From positions 155,208 through 219,207 of the forward strand of contig NZ_QOKW01000009.1 of assembly GCF_008365375.1 (NCBI RefSeq): a stretch of DNA of 64,000 nt. The letters are read 5' to 3'. Both the position numbers and the translations under genes were made by a program. The stretch comes from Roseomonas genomospecies 6. GTDB lineage: Bacteria > Pseudomonadota > Alphaproteobacteria > Azospirillales > Azospirillaceae. The stretch's first letter is position 1. Every line of letters starts with the position of its first letter. Below the pieces are notes generated by a model that saw only the letters and a program-made list of their open reading frames with translations, did no database searches and was not told the DNA's origin. Positions 16,767 through 24,513 of the stretch are shown here, in pieces.

Positions 16767-17583
16767 GGAACCGCGGCGGCGGCGGTCACACTTTTTCCCC
16801 ACCTGTGGCATGCCTGCAAGGCCGCTGCCAAGCCCTTGATTCCGTATGCCTTCGCGCTTTCCAGGCAATGGTGCGCCGCAACCAAATCGCCGCCTCACCC
16901 AAATTCCGCCTTGTTGATCTGCTGTGATGAGGCTCACCATCTCTCTTTGGAAGGGGCGGACCGTGCCCATCGCCCATGCGGTAATGCCCCAAGGCAAAGC
17001 AGCGGCGACGCGTACGGAAGTGTGTTGTTAATGTTTGGTGGGCACACTTATTAACCGCAGCGCCCCATTAACCGTAGCGCCTTGGTGGGTTAAGGCGCGT
17101 GGATGCTCTGGAGGTCGATGGCGTGATCGGCAAGGTCCAGCGAGTCCCCGACGAACGGCATCCGGACCCTGTTCCGGAAGCCGGCTGGAAGTCTCAGCCC
17201 CGCCGACCTTCATTCTTTTCACCCGGCTTCCAGCCGGTGCATACGTCCCGGCCATTCCGGACAACCCGGCCGCGTGGTCTATTACTGAAGACCAGCTTGG
17301 CCGCCTGTACGTCTTTTCAGTCTATCAGGGCTTTCCTCCTGGAAAGCTCTAGGTCGAGCATTACATTCAGTTTTGAAGAATTCGAGTTTGGCACTCCGAA
17401 GGGGGCGCTTCATTTGAACGGCAACTCGATAAAAGGTCTGGCTTTCGACGGTGAGCGGAGACGCCGTGGGACCGTTGGGTCTGCGACGCCCCGGATTTCG
17501 CACCTGCGGCAGGTGCCGCCCCCGCCGTCCGGGTCTCCCGGCGGCAGCCCCGACGCATCGGACTAAGAGATACGGAGCGAGGA
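16767..17583. other. 817-base intergenic region before prkA
   Basis: No credible protein gene was seen: the ORFs here lack ribosome sites and family-like composition. The region is clearly richer in A and T than its surroundings. It has a cluster of TTAA motifs (17028-17093) and an 11-bp inverted repeat (17181-17191 with 17227-17237). It probably contains the long leader and promoters of the prkA operon. Confidence 0.6.
17028..17093. promoter_or_regulatory. Cluster of four TTAA motifs with a 15-bp direct repeat; possible CtrA-type sites
   Basis: ATTAACCGCAGCGCC (17050-17064) is repeated as ATTAACCGTAGCGCC (17067-17081). Two more TTAA sites are at 17028 and 17090. TTAACC half-sites spaced by about 17 bases in a very GC-rich genome resemble binding sites of the alphaproteobacterial master regulator CtrA. 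The spacing is not the canonical TTAA-N7-TTAA, so this is tentative. Confidence 0.35.
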
Positions 17584-19530
17584 ATGTTCCCGGCCGACGA
17601 ACTGTTCACGCGCTATACGCAGTCCTATGAGGGGCGCCGTGAGGTTGAGATGAGCCTCACGGAATACCTCCAGGAATGCCGCGACGACCCGATGATGTAT
17701 GCGTCCGCACCGGAGCGCATCCTCGCCGCCATCGGCGAACCGGAAGTCGTCGACACCGCCAAGGACCCGCGCCTTGGCCGCATCTTCATGAACCGGACGA
17801 TCAAGGTCTATCCGGCCTTCGCCGACTTCTACGGCATGGAGGAGACGATCGAACGCATCGTCGGCTTCTTCCGCCACGCCGCGCAAGGGTTGGAGGAGCG
17901 CAAGCAGATCCTCTACCTGCTCGGCCCCGTGGGCGGCGGAAAGTCGTCGCTGGCGGAGCGGCTGAAGTCGCTGATGGAGAAATGCCCGGTCTACGTCCTG
18001 AAGGCCGGCAAGGAGATCAGCCCGGTCTTCGAAAGCCCGCTGGGCCTCTTCAACCCGGAGGAGATGGGCGACCTGCTGGAGGACCGCTACGGCGTCCCGC
18101 GCCGCCGCCTGACCGGCCTGATGAGCCCCTGGGCGGTGAAGCGGCTGGACGAGTTCGGCGGCGACATCTCCCGCTTCCGCGTCGTCAAGCTGCACCCCAG
18201 CAAGCTGCGCCAGATCTGCGTCACCAAGACGGAGCCCGGCGACGAGAACAACCAGGACATCTCCTCGCTGGTCGGCAAGGTCGACATCCGCAAGCTGGAG
18301 ATGTACAGCCAGAACGATCCCGACGCCTACAGCTTCTCCGGCGGCCTGAACCGGGCCAGCCAGGGTCTGCTGGAATTCGTCGAGATGTTCAAGGCCCCCA
18401 TCAAGATGCTGCACCCGCTGCTGACGGCGACCCAGGAAGGGAACTACGTCGGTTCGGAGAACATCGGCGCCATCCCGTTCCAGGGCATCATCCTGGCCCA
18501 CTCGAACGAGGCGGAGTGGCAGTCCTTCAAGAACAACAAGAACAACGAAGCCTTCATCGACCGCATCTGCGTCATCAAGGTCCCCTATTGCCTGCGCGTG
18601 CAGGAGGAACAGCGGATCTACGACAAGCTGGTCAAGGGCTCCGACCTCGCGACCGCGCCCTGCGCGCCGTCCACGCTGGAGATGCTGGCGAAGTTCTCGG
18701 TGCTGTCGCGCATGCGCGATCATCCGAACTCCAGCCTCTACTCCAAGATGCGCGTCTATGACGGCGAGAGCATGAAGGAGACCGATCCCAAGGCCAAGTC
18801 CATGCAGGAATACCGCGACCAGGCGGGCGTGGACGAGGGCATGGACGGCATCTCCACCCGCTTCGCCTTCAAGGTGCTGGCGGCGACCTTCAACTACGAC
18901 TCGACCGAGATCTCCGCCGACCCGGTCCACCTCATGTACATCCTGGAACAGTCGATCAAGCGGGAGCAGTTCCCCGACGACACCGAGAAGAAGTACATCG
19001 AGTTCATCAAGGCCGAGCTGGCGCCGCGCTACGCGGAGTTCATCGGGAACGAGATCCAGAAGGCGTATCTGGAGTCCTACAGCGACTACGGGCAGAACCT
19101 GTTCGACCGCTATGTGGACTACGCCGATGCGTGGATCGAGGACCAGGACTTCAAGGACCCGGACACCGGCCAGCTCATGAACCGCGAGCTTCTGAATCAG
19201 GAGCTGACCAAGATCGAGAAACCCGCCGGGATCGCCAACCCGAAGGATTTCCGGAACGAGGTCGTCAAGTTCGCGCTCCGCGCGCGGGCGGCGAACGCCG
19301 GGCGCAACCCGTCCTGGACGTCCTACGAGAAAATCCGTGAGGTGATCGAGAAACGCATGTTCTCCCAGGTGGAGGATCTGCTTCCGGTCATCAGCTTCGG
19401 GTCCAAGAAGGACAGCGAGACCGAGAAGAAGCACAACGAGTTCGTGTCGCGCATGATGACGCGCGGCTACACCGAGCGGCAGGTCCGCCGGTTGGTCGAG
19501 TGGTACATGCGCGTGAAGCAGGCCGGTTGA
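17584..19530 (+). CDS. prkA: PrkA-family serine protein kinase (YeaG)
   Basis: 648 aa, the usual length. An AAA-like N-terminal part has Walker A GPVGGGKSSLAERL (about residue 118), and the C-terminal part is the PrkA domain. In enterobacteria YeaG acts with YeaH in long-term nitrogen starvation and stationary phase. First gene of the conserved prkA-yeaH-spoVR operon; GGAGCGAGGA lies before the ATG. The substrate is not known here. Confidence 0.93.
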   Translation: MFPADELFTRYTQSYEGRREVEMSLTEYLQECRDDPMMYASAPERILAAIGEPEVVDTAKDPRLGRIFMNRTIKVYPAFADFYGMEETIERIVGFFRHAAQGLEERKQILYLLGPVGGGKSSLAERLKSLMEKCPVYVLKAGKEISPVFESPLGLFNPEEMGDLLEDRYGVPRRRLTGLMSPWAVKRLDEFGGDISRFRVVKLHPSKLRQICVTKTEPGDENNQDISSLVGKVDIRKLEMYSQNDPDAYSFSGGLNRASQGLLEFVEMFKAPIKMLHPLLTATQEGNYVGSENIGAIPFQGIILAHSNEAEWQSFKNNKNNEAFIDRICVIKVPYCLRVQEEQRIYDKLVKGSDLATAPCAPSTLEMLAKFSVLSRMRDHPNSSLYSKMRVYDGESMKETDPKAKSMQEYRDQAGVDEGMDGISTRFAFKVLAATFNYDSTEISADPVHLMYILEQSIKREQFPDDTEKKYIEFIKAELAPRYAEFIGNEIQKAYLESYSDYGQNLFDRYVDYADAWIEDQDFKDPDTGQLMNRELLNQELTKIEKPAGIANPKDFRNEVVKFALRARAANAGRNPSWTSYEKIREVIEKRMFSQVEDLLPVISFGSKKDSETEKKHNEFVSRMMTRGYTERQVRRLVEWYMRVKQAG

Positions 19531-19580
19531 CGGCCTGCCTCACCACACGAGCCTGAACGGGTAGGAGGGGCTCCCCCTTG

Positions 19581-20873
19581 ATGAACATCATCGACCGTCG
19601 CCTGAATCCGCAAGGCAAGAGCCTGGCCAACCGCCAGCGTTTCCTGCGGCGCGCCAAGGAACAGGTGGTGAAGGCGGTGCGGGATGCCTCCGGCAAGCGT
19701 GGCATCCAGGACATCGAAAACGGCGAGAAGGTGACCATCTCGACCGGCGGCGTGCGGGAGCCCTCCTTCCACCGCTCCGGGGCCGGTGGCGTGCGCGACT
19801 ACGTCGTGCCCGGCAACAAGGAGTATGTGGAGGGAGACACCATCGCGCGGCCCGAGGGCGGGGGCGGCCGGGGCGGCAACGAAGGCAGCCCGGACGGGGA
19901 GGGCGACGACGATTTCCGCTTCGTCCTGTCGCGCGAGGAGTTCCTGGACATCTTCCTGGAGGACCTGGAGCTTCCCGACCTCGTCAAGCAGAAGGTCAAG
20001 CAGACGGAGTCCCATTCGCTGACACGGGCGGGCTATTCGGTGACCGGGTCTCCGGCCAACCTGAACCTCGTCCGCACGATGCGGAACAGCCTCAGCCGGC
20101 GCATCGCGCTGAAGCGGCCCAAGCCGGCGGAGATGCTGGAGCTGGAAGAGCTTCTGCGCGAGGCCGAGGACCGCGGCGACGATCCGGAGAAGCTGCGGGA
20201 GATGCGCGACCAGTTGGAGCGGCACTATCTCCGCTCCAAGCGCATCCCCTTCATCGACCCGATCGACGTCCGCTACAACCGGTTCGAGACGGTGCCGAAG
20301 CCCATCGCGCAGGCGGTCATGTTCTGCCTGATGGACGTCTCCGGCTCCATGACGGAGCACATGAAGGACCTCGCCAAGCGCTTCTTCATGCTGCTCTACC
20401 TGTTCCTGAAGCGGCGCTACCGGTCGGTGGACATCGTCTTCATCCGCCACACCCACGAGGCCAAGGAGGTGGACGAGGACACGTTCTTCTACTCCACCGA
20501 AACCGGCGGCACCGTGGTCTCCACGGCGCTGGAGGAGATGCAGCGCATCGTCAAGGAGCGCTATCCGGAGAACGAGTGGAACATCTACGCCGCCCAGGCG
20601 TCGGACGGCGACAACATGTCGTCGGACAACGCGCGGTCGGCGGGGCTGCTGCGGGACGGCATCCTGCCGCTCTGCCAGTACTTCGCCTACATCGAGGTGG
20701 CGGCGGAGCACAACATGGGCCTGTCGGCGCTGGGCCGCGAGACGGAGCTGTGGCGCACCTACAAGACGGTCCAGGGGCCAGACCTGCCGCTCGCCATGCG
20801 CCGCGTCCGCTCCCGCCGGGAAATCTTCCCCGTCTTCCGCGACCTGTTCGCCCGGGACAAGGTGGGGGTGTAG
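19581..20873 (+). CDS. yeaH: YeaH/YhbH family protein (DUF444, von Willebrand A-like)
   Basis: 430 aa from the ATG at 19581 (a TTG precedes it in frame). The C-terminal half carries the metal-adhesion motif MDVSGSM of a von Willebrand A domain; the N-terminal half has a Gly-rich linker (EGGGGRGGNEGSPDGEGDDD). Always found beside PrkA, probably its partner. 50 bases after prkA, in the same operon. Confidence 0.92.
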   Translation: MNIIDRRLNPQGKSLANRQRFLRRAKEQVVKAVRDASGKRGIQDIENGEKVTISTGGVREPSFHRSGAGGVRDYVVPGNKEYVEGDTIARPEGGGGRGGNEGSPDGEGDDDFRFVLSREEFLDIFLEDLELPDLVKQKVKQTESHSLTRAGYSVTGSPANLNLVRTMRNSLSRRIALKRPKPAEMLELEELLREAEDRGDDPEKLREMRDQLERHYLRSKRIPFIDPIDVRYNRFETVPKPIAQAVMFCLMDVSGSMTEHMKDLAKRFFMLLYLFLKRRYRSVDIVFIRHTHEAKEVDEDTFFYSTETGGTVVSTALEEMQRIVKERYPENEWNIYAAQASDGDNMSSDNARSAGLLRDGILPLCQYFAYIEVAAEHNMGLSALGRETELWRTYKTVQGPDLPLAMRRVRSRREIFPVFRDLFARDKVGV

Positions 20874-20884
20874 CCGTATGAGTC

Positions 20885-20953
20885 TCACCACAGAGACACG
20901 GAGGCACGGAGCTGTTCGCCTTTCTCCTCCGTGCCTCCGTGTCTCTGTGGTGA
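20885..20953. repeat. 27-bp perfect palindromic hairpin between yeaH and spoVR
   Basis: Arms 20885-20911 and 20927-20953 are exact reverse complements (starting TCACCACAGAGACACGGAGG) with a 15-base loop. It contains a CGGAGGCACGGAG run and no T-tract. Palindromes with the CACCACAGAGAC opening occur dispersed in unrelated bacteria, so it looks like an inserted mobile repeat or a processing signal, not a locally evolved terminator. Confidence 0.9.
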
Positions 20954-21026
20954 ATTTTCCCTTGAGTTTCCAACCAAACCGCTCGCGCGCCATCGAGAGT
21001 CGCGTAGAAAGCGTGGGAGGCTGACA

Positions 21027-22583
21027 ATGACCGCTGTGATCGACAAGCCCGACAGCCTGCTCTACGACGGGGCGGACTGGGATTACGACAAGATCAAGCG
21101 CGTCTACGACGCCATCGAGGACATCGCCCTGAAGGACATGGGGCTCAGCGTTTATCCCAACCAGATCGAGGTCATCACCGCCGAGCAGATGCTCGACGCC
21201 TATTCATCCATCGGCATGCCGCTGATGTACAAGCACTGGTCCTTCGGCAAGCATTTCGCCCGCGACGAGATGCTCTACCGCAAGGGCTACCGCGGCCTCG
21301 CCTATGAGATCGTCATCAATTCCAGCCCCTGCATCAGCTACATCATGGAAGAGAACACCATGACGATGCAGACGCTGGTGATCGCCCACGCCGCCTTCGG
21401 CCACAACCACTTCTTCAAGAACAACCAGCTTTTCCAGCAGTGGACGGACGCCGAGGGCATTCTCGATTACCTGGAATTCGCCAAGGCCTACATCGGCCAG
21501 TGCGAGGACCGCTACGGCCACCATGCGGTGGAGCGGGTGCTGGACGCCGCCCACGCGCTGATGAACCAGGGCGTTCACAAATACCCGAAGAAGCGCAGCC
21601 TCGACCTGCGGCTGGAGCAGAAGCGCGAGCGGGAGCGGCAGGAATACCAGGAGCAGACCTTCAACGACCTGTGGCGCACCGTGCCGAAGGTCGCCGTCGG
21701 CGGCAGCCGCCCGTCCAAATCGGTGTCGGAGCGCAAGAAGCTGCTCGGCCTGCCGGAAGAGAACCTGCTCTATTTCCTGGAGAAGAAGGCTCCCCGGCTG
21801 GAGCATTGGCAGCGCGAACTCCTGCGCATCGTCCGGCACATCGCGCAGTATTTCTATCCCCAGAAGCAGACCAAACTGATGAACGAGGGGTGTGCCACCT
21901 ACACCCACTACACCATCATGAACGAGATGCACCGGCGGGGGATGATCACCGAAGGCGCGATGCTGGAATTCCTGCATTCGCACACCTCGGTGGTGTTCCA
22001 GCCGGAGTTCGACGACCAGCGCTTCTCCGGCATCAACCCCTACGCGCTGGGCTTCGCGATGATGCAGGACATCCAGCGCATCGCCGAAAATCCGACGGAT
22101 GAGGACCGCTACTGGTTCCCCGACCTCGCCGGGCGGGGCGACGGCATGGGCGCGCTGCGCGACGCCTGGGCCAACTTCCGGGACGAGAGCTTCGTGCTCC
22201 AGTATCTCAGCCCGCACCTGATCCGGAAGTTCAAGATGTTCAGCGTGCGCGACGACGCGGAAGACCCCTATCTGCTGGTCGAGAACATCCACAACGAGCG
22301 CGGCTACCGCGGCATCCGCAAGTTGTTGGCGCGGCAGTACGATCTGGGCTTCCTGGAACCGGACATCCAGATCGTGGACGTCGATCTGGCCGGCGACCGC
22401 AAGCTGATCCTGCACCACCGCGTGACCAACGGCGTGCTGCTGGACGAGAGCGACGCCAAGGCCGTGCTGCGCCACATCGCGAACCTGTGGGGCTACGAGG
22501 TGCAGTTGGTCGAGGTGTCGGCCCTGTCCGAGGCCATCCTGAAGGAACACGCCGTCACCGCGCCCAGCGGCGTGGGGGGGTGA
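21027..22583 (+). CDS. spoVR: SpoVR family protein (YcgB)
   Basis: 518 aa. Highly typical YcgB/SpoVR sequence, including KHWSFGKHFARDE, YEIVINSSPCISYIMEENT and NEGCATYTHYTIMNEMH. The name comes from a Bacillus cortex-formation gene, but in non-sporulating proteobacteria the role is undefined and linked to the PrkA-YeaH module. GTGGGAGG lies 6 bases before the ATG. Confidence 0.93.
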   Translation: MTAVIDKPDSLLYDGADWDYDKIKRVYDAIEDIALKDMGLSVYPNQIEVITAEQMLDAYSSIGMPLMYKHWSFGKHFARDEMLYRKGYRGLAYEIVINSSPCISYIMEENTMTMQTLVIAHAAFGHNHFFKNNQLFQQWTDAEGILDYLEFAKAYIGQCEDRYGHHAVERVLDAAHALMNQGVHKYPKKRSLDLRLEQKRERERQEYQEQTFNDLWRTVPKVAVGGSRPSKSVSERKKLLGLPEENLLYFLEKKAPRLEHWQRELLRIVRHIAQYFYPQKQTKLMNEGCATYTHYTIMNEMHRRGMITEGAMLEFLHSHTSVVFQPEFDDQRFSGINPYALGFAMMQDIQRIAENPTDEDRYWFPDLAGRGDGMGALRDAWANFRDESFVLQYLSPHLIRKFKMFSVRDDAEDPYLLVENIHNERGYRGIRKLLARQYDLGFLEPDIQIVDVDLAGDRKLILHHRVTNGVLLDESDAKAVLRHIANLWGYEVQLVEVSALSEAILKEHAVTAPSGVGG

Positions 22584-22584
22584 G

Positions 22585-22878
22585 CTATTTCCTGAACTGG
22601 CGTTCGATGTCGCGGGCGGAATGGAGGATGCGGGCAACGACGATCCCGTCCTCCGCCGCCCAGTAGAAGATAACGTACCGGTCGAGTGGGCTGCACCGCA
22701 GACCGGGTTTCAGATCATACCGCGGACGGCCAACGGCCGGCCGTTCCGCCAGCATGGCGCACCGGGCCTGGATGCGCTGGATAAAACGCGCCGCGGCGAC
22801 CGGATTGTCTTCAGCGATGAAGGTTGCGATGGCGTCCAAATCCGCTTGGGATGGATCGGTGAAGACGATCCGCGGCAT
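22585..22878 (-). CDS. ParE-like toxin of a toxin-antitoxin pair
   Basis: 97 aa RelE/ParE fold: MPRIVFTDPSQADLDAIATF at the start and YVIFYWAAEDGIVVARILHSARD at the end, with the final Arg and hydrophobic core of ParE toxins. ParE proteins inhibit gyrase, RelE proteins cut mRNA; this one reads as ParE. Its ATG shares a base with the antitoxin stop (TGATG). It abuts the spoVR stop tail to tail. Confidence 0.88.
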   Translation of the reverse strand: MPRIVFTDPSQADLDAIATFIAEDNPVAAARFIQRIQARCAMLAERPAVGRPRYDLKPGLRCSPLDRYVIFYWAAEDGIVVARILHSARDIERQFRK

Positions 22879-23078
22879 CAGTCGTCTTCGAAGACGTCAT
22901 CCGGTGGCGGGCCAAATTTTGCATAGAGCTTTGCAAAAACGACATCGCCATCAGTCACCCGGCCCTGCATGAGCGCGTCATAGGCTTCGCCGATGTCAGC
23001 CTTCAAGGCGGCGAGCTTCGACTCGTCGTCTGTGACGTGAGGCGGATCGCAGACGGGGCGGGGTTGCGGCTTGACCAT
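22878..23078 (-). CDS. ParD-like antitoxin
   Basis: 66 aa, directly upstream of the ParE gene and translationally coupled. The body LAALKADIGEAYDALMQGRVTDGDVVFAKLYAKFG matches the C-terminal toxin-binding helices of ParD-type antitoxins. The N-terminus is basic and Pro-rich and a ribbon-helix-helix is not obvious, so DNA binding is uncertain. Confidence 0.75.
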   Translation of the reverse strand: MVKPQPRPVCDPPHVTDDESKLAALKADIGEAYDALMQGRVTDGDVVFAKLYAKFGPPPDDVFEDD

Positions 23079-23135
23079 GAGCGTAAAATAGCATGAACAG
23101 GCCGCTTTTCCACCACGCCATTCCGGAGGGCGCGG

Positions 23136-24374
23136 CTATTGCCCCGCCGCCTCCGGGTCCAGCGTGTACAGCTCCTGCGGCCGCCCCACGCCGCGCAGCA
23201 GGTAGCGCCCGACCGAGATCAGCCGCTTCCGGCAGTCCGGAGCGGATTCGGCAAAGGCCGAGGACAGCAGGATGTCCTGGTCCAGCGACCGGCACATCGC
23301 GGCGATGCGGCTGGCCTCGTTCACGGCGGGGCCGACGACGGTGAAGTCCAGACGGTCCACCCCGCCGATGTTGCCGTAGAACACCTTTCCCTGGTGCAGC
23401 CCCAGATAGAAACGGGTCACCGGCAGCCCGGCGGCGGAGCGGCGGCTGTTCAGCTCCTTGCAGCGCTCCCGCGCCTCCTCCGCGGCGTCCAGCGCAGCGC
23501 GGCAGGCGTCCCCGGCACTGGAGCGGTCGAAGACGGCCAGGATGCCGTCGCCGATGAACTTCAGCACCTGCCCGCGATGTCGGTGGATGGCCGTCACCAC
23601 CAGCTCCGCATAGTCGTTCAGAAGCGGCAGGATGACCTCCGGCGCCGCGGTGTCGGTGATGCGGGTGTAGCCCTGGAGATCGCTGAACCACAGCACAGCG
23701 TCCAGTTCCTCCGCCACGCCGCGTCGGATGTGCCCGCGCAGGACCCGGTGGCCGGCGTCCCGCCCCAGATAGGTCTCGGCCAGCGTGTTGGCGATGTGCG
23801 CCATGGCATGGCCGCGCAGGGCCAGCGCCAGCGTCCCGGTGAGGGTGAGAAGCGCGTCCCGCTGCGCGTCGCTGAAACCGTCGGGATGGTGCGACACCCA
23901 GGAGGAGAAGATGCAGTCCAGCTCTCCGATGGCGGCGCGGGCGCCGAGCCGGTTGACGATGGCCATGTAGTCGGTGGCGCCCTGCGCCCTCAGTTCCTCC
24001 ACCACCGGGAATTCGCTGTCCCCGCCAGCCCTGTCCAGCCGCAGCCGCAGCATGGTCTCGCCGGTGGTGTAGAGCCGGTGGAAGGGGCTGCGCAGCCATT
24101 TCTCGTCGATGTCGGGGTCGCCGTCGCCGCCGCCGTAATCGGTCTGCCGGACCTCGGCGGCGTTGCGCCCGGTGCTGTCCCAGGTGACGACATGGCCGGC
24201 GATGGTCGGGTGCAGCGTGTCCGCGCCGACCACCGTCCGCGTCAGCGGCACGCCCGCCGCGACCAGCCGTTCGCAGAAGCCGCCGATCAGGTCCGTCTCC
24301 GGCACCCCCCGCAGCCCGGCCTCCGCGATCCAGCGGCTGAGGTCGAGAATCCCTTGCGCATCCATGCCCGCCAT
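23136..24374 (-). CDS. Class III adenylate/guanylate cyclase
   Basis: 412 aa from the ATG at 24374 (another at 24365). The N-terminal 200 residues form a sensory domain without membrane segments (HVVTWDSTGRNAAEVRQTDYG; SSWVSHHPDGFSDAQRDALL). The C-terminal cyclase domain has metal-binding Asp in WFSDLQGYTRITD, KFIGDGILAVF and the VVGPAVNEASRIAA helix. The N-terminal type is common in rhizobial and Azospirillum cyclases. No operon partner; it probably makes cAMP. Confidence 0.9.
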   Translation of the reverse strand: MAGMDAQGILDLSRWIAEAGLRGVPETDLIGGFCERLVAAGVPLTRTVVGADTLHPTIAGHVVTWDSTGRNAAEVRQTDYGGGDGDPDIDEKWLRSPFHRLYTTGETMLRLRLDRAGGDSEFPVVEELRAQGATDYMAIVNRLGARAAIGELDCIFSSWVSHHPDGFSDAQRDALLTLTGTLALALRGHAMAHIANTLAETYLGRDAGHRVLRGHIRRGVAEELDAVLWFSDLQGYTRITDTAAPEVILPLLNDYAELVVTAIHRHRGQVLKFIGDGILAVFDRSSAGDACRAALDAAEEARERCKELNSRRSAAGLPVTRFYLGLHQGKVFYGNIGGVDRLDFTVVGPAVNEASRIAAMCRSLDQDILLSSAFAESAPDCRKRLISVGRYLLRGVGRPQELYTLDPEAAGQ

Positions 24375-24513
24375 CCTGCTCCGCGACGAAGGCCGTGACC
24401 CTTTCCCCGCGACCGTTCGGAAGTCGCCGGTTGTCCGCAATTCGGCGGGCATGGCCCGAAAGTCAAGCTCCGGCCCGAAAACCCCTCATCGCCCGCCCCT
24501 CATCGCCCGCCCC

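Noticed and set aside
17099..17566. A 155-codon ORF in the gap before prkA
   Set aside because: No ribosome site, low-complexity ends and no recognisable fold; more likely part of the leader.
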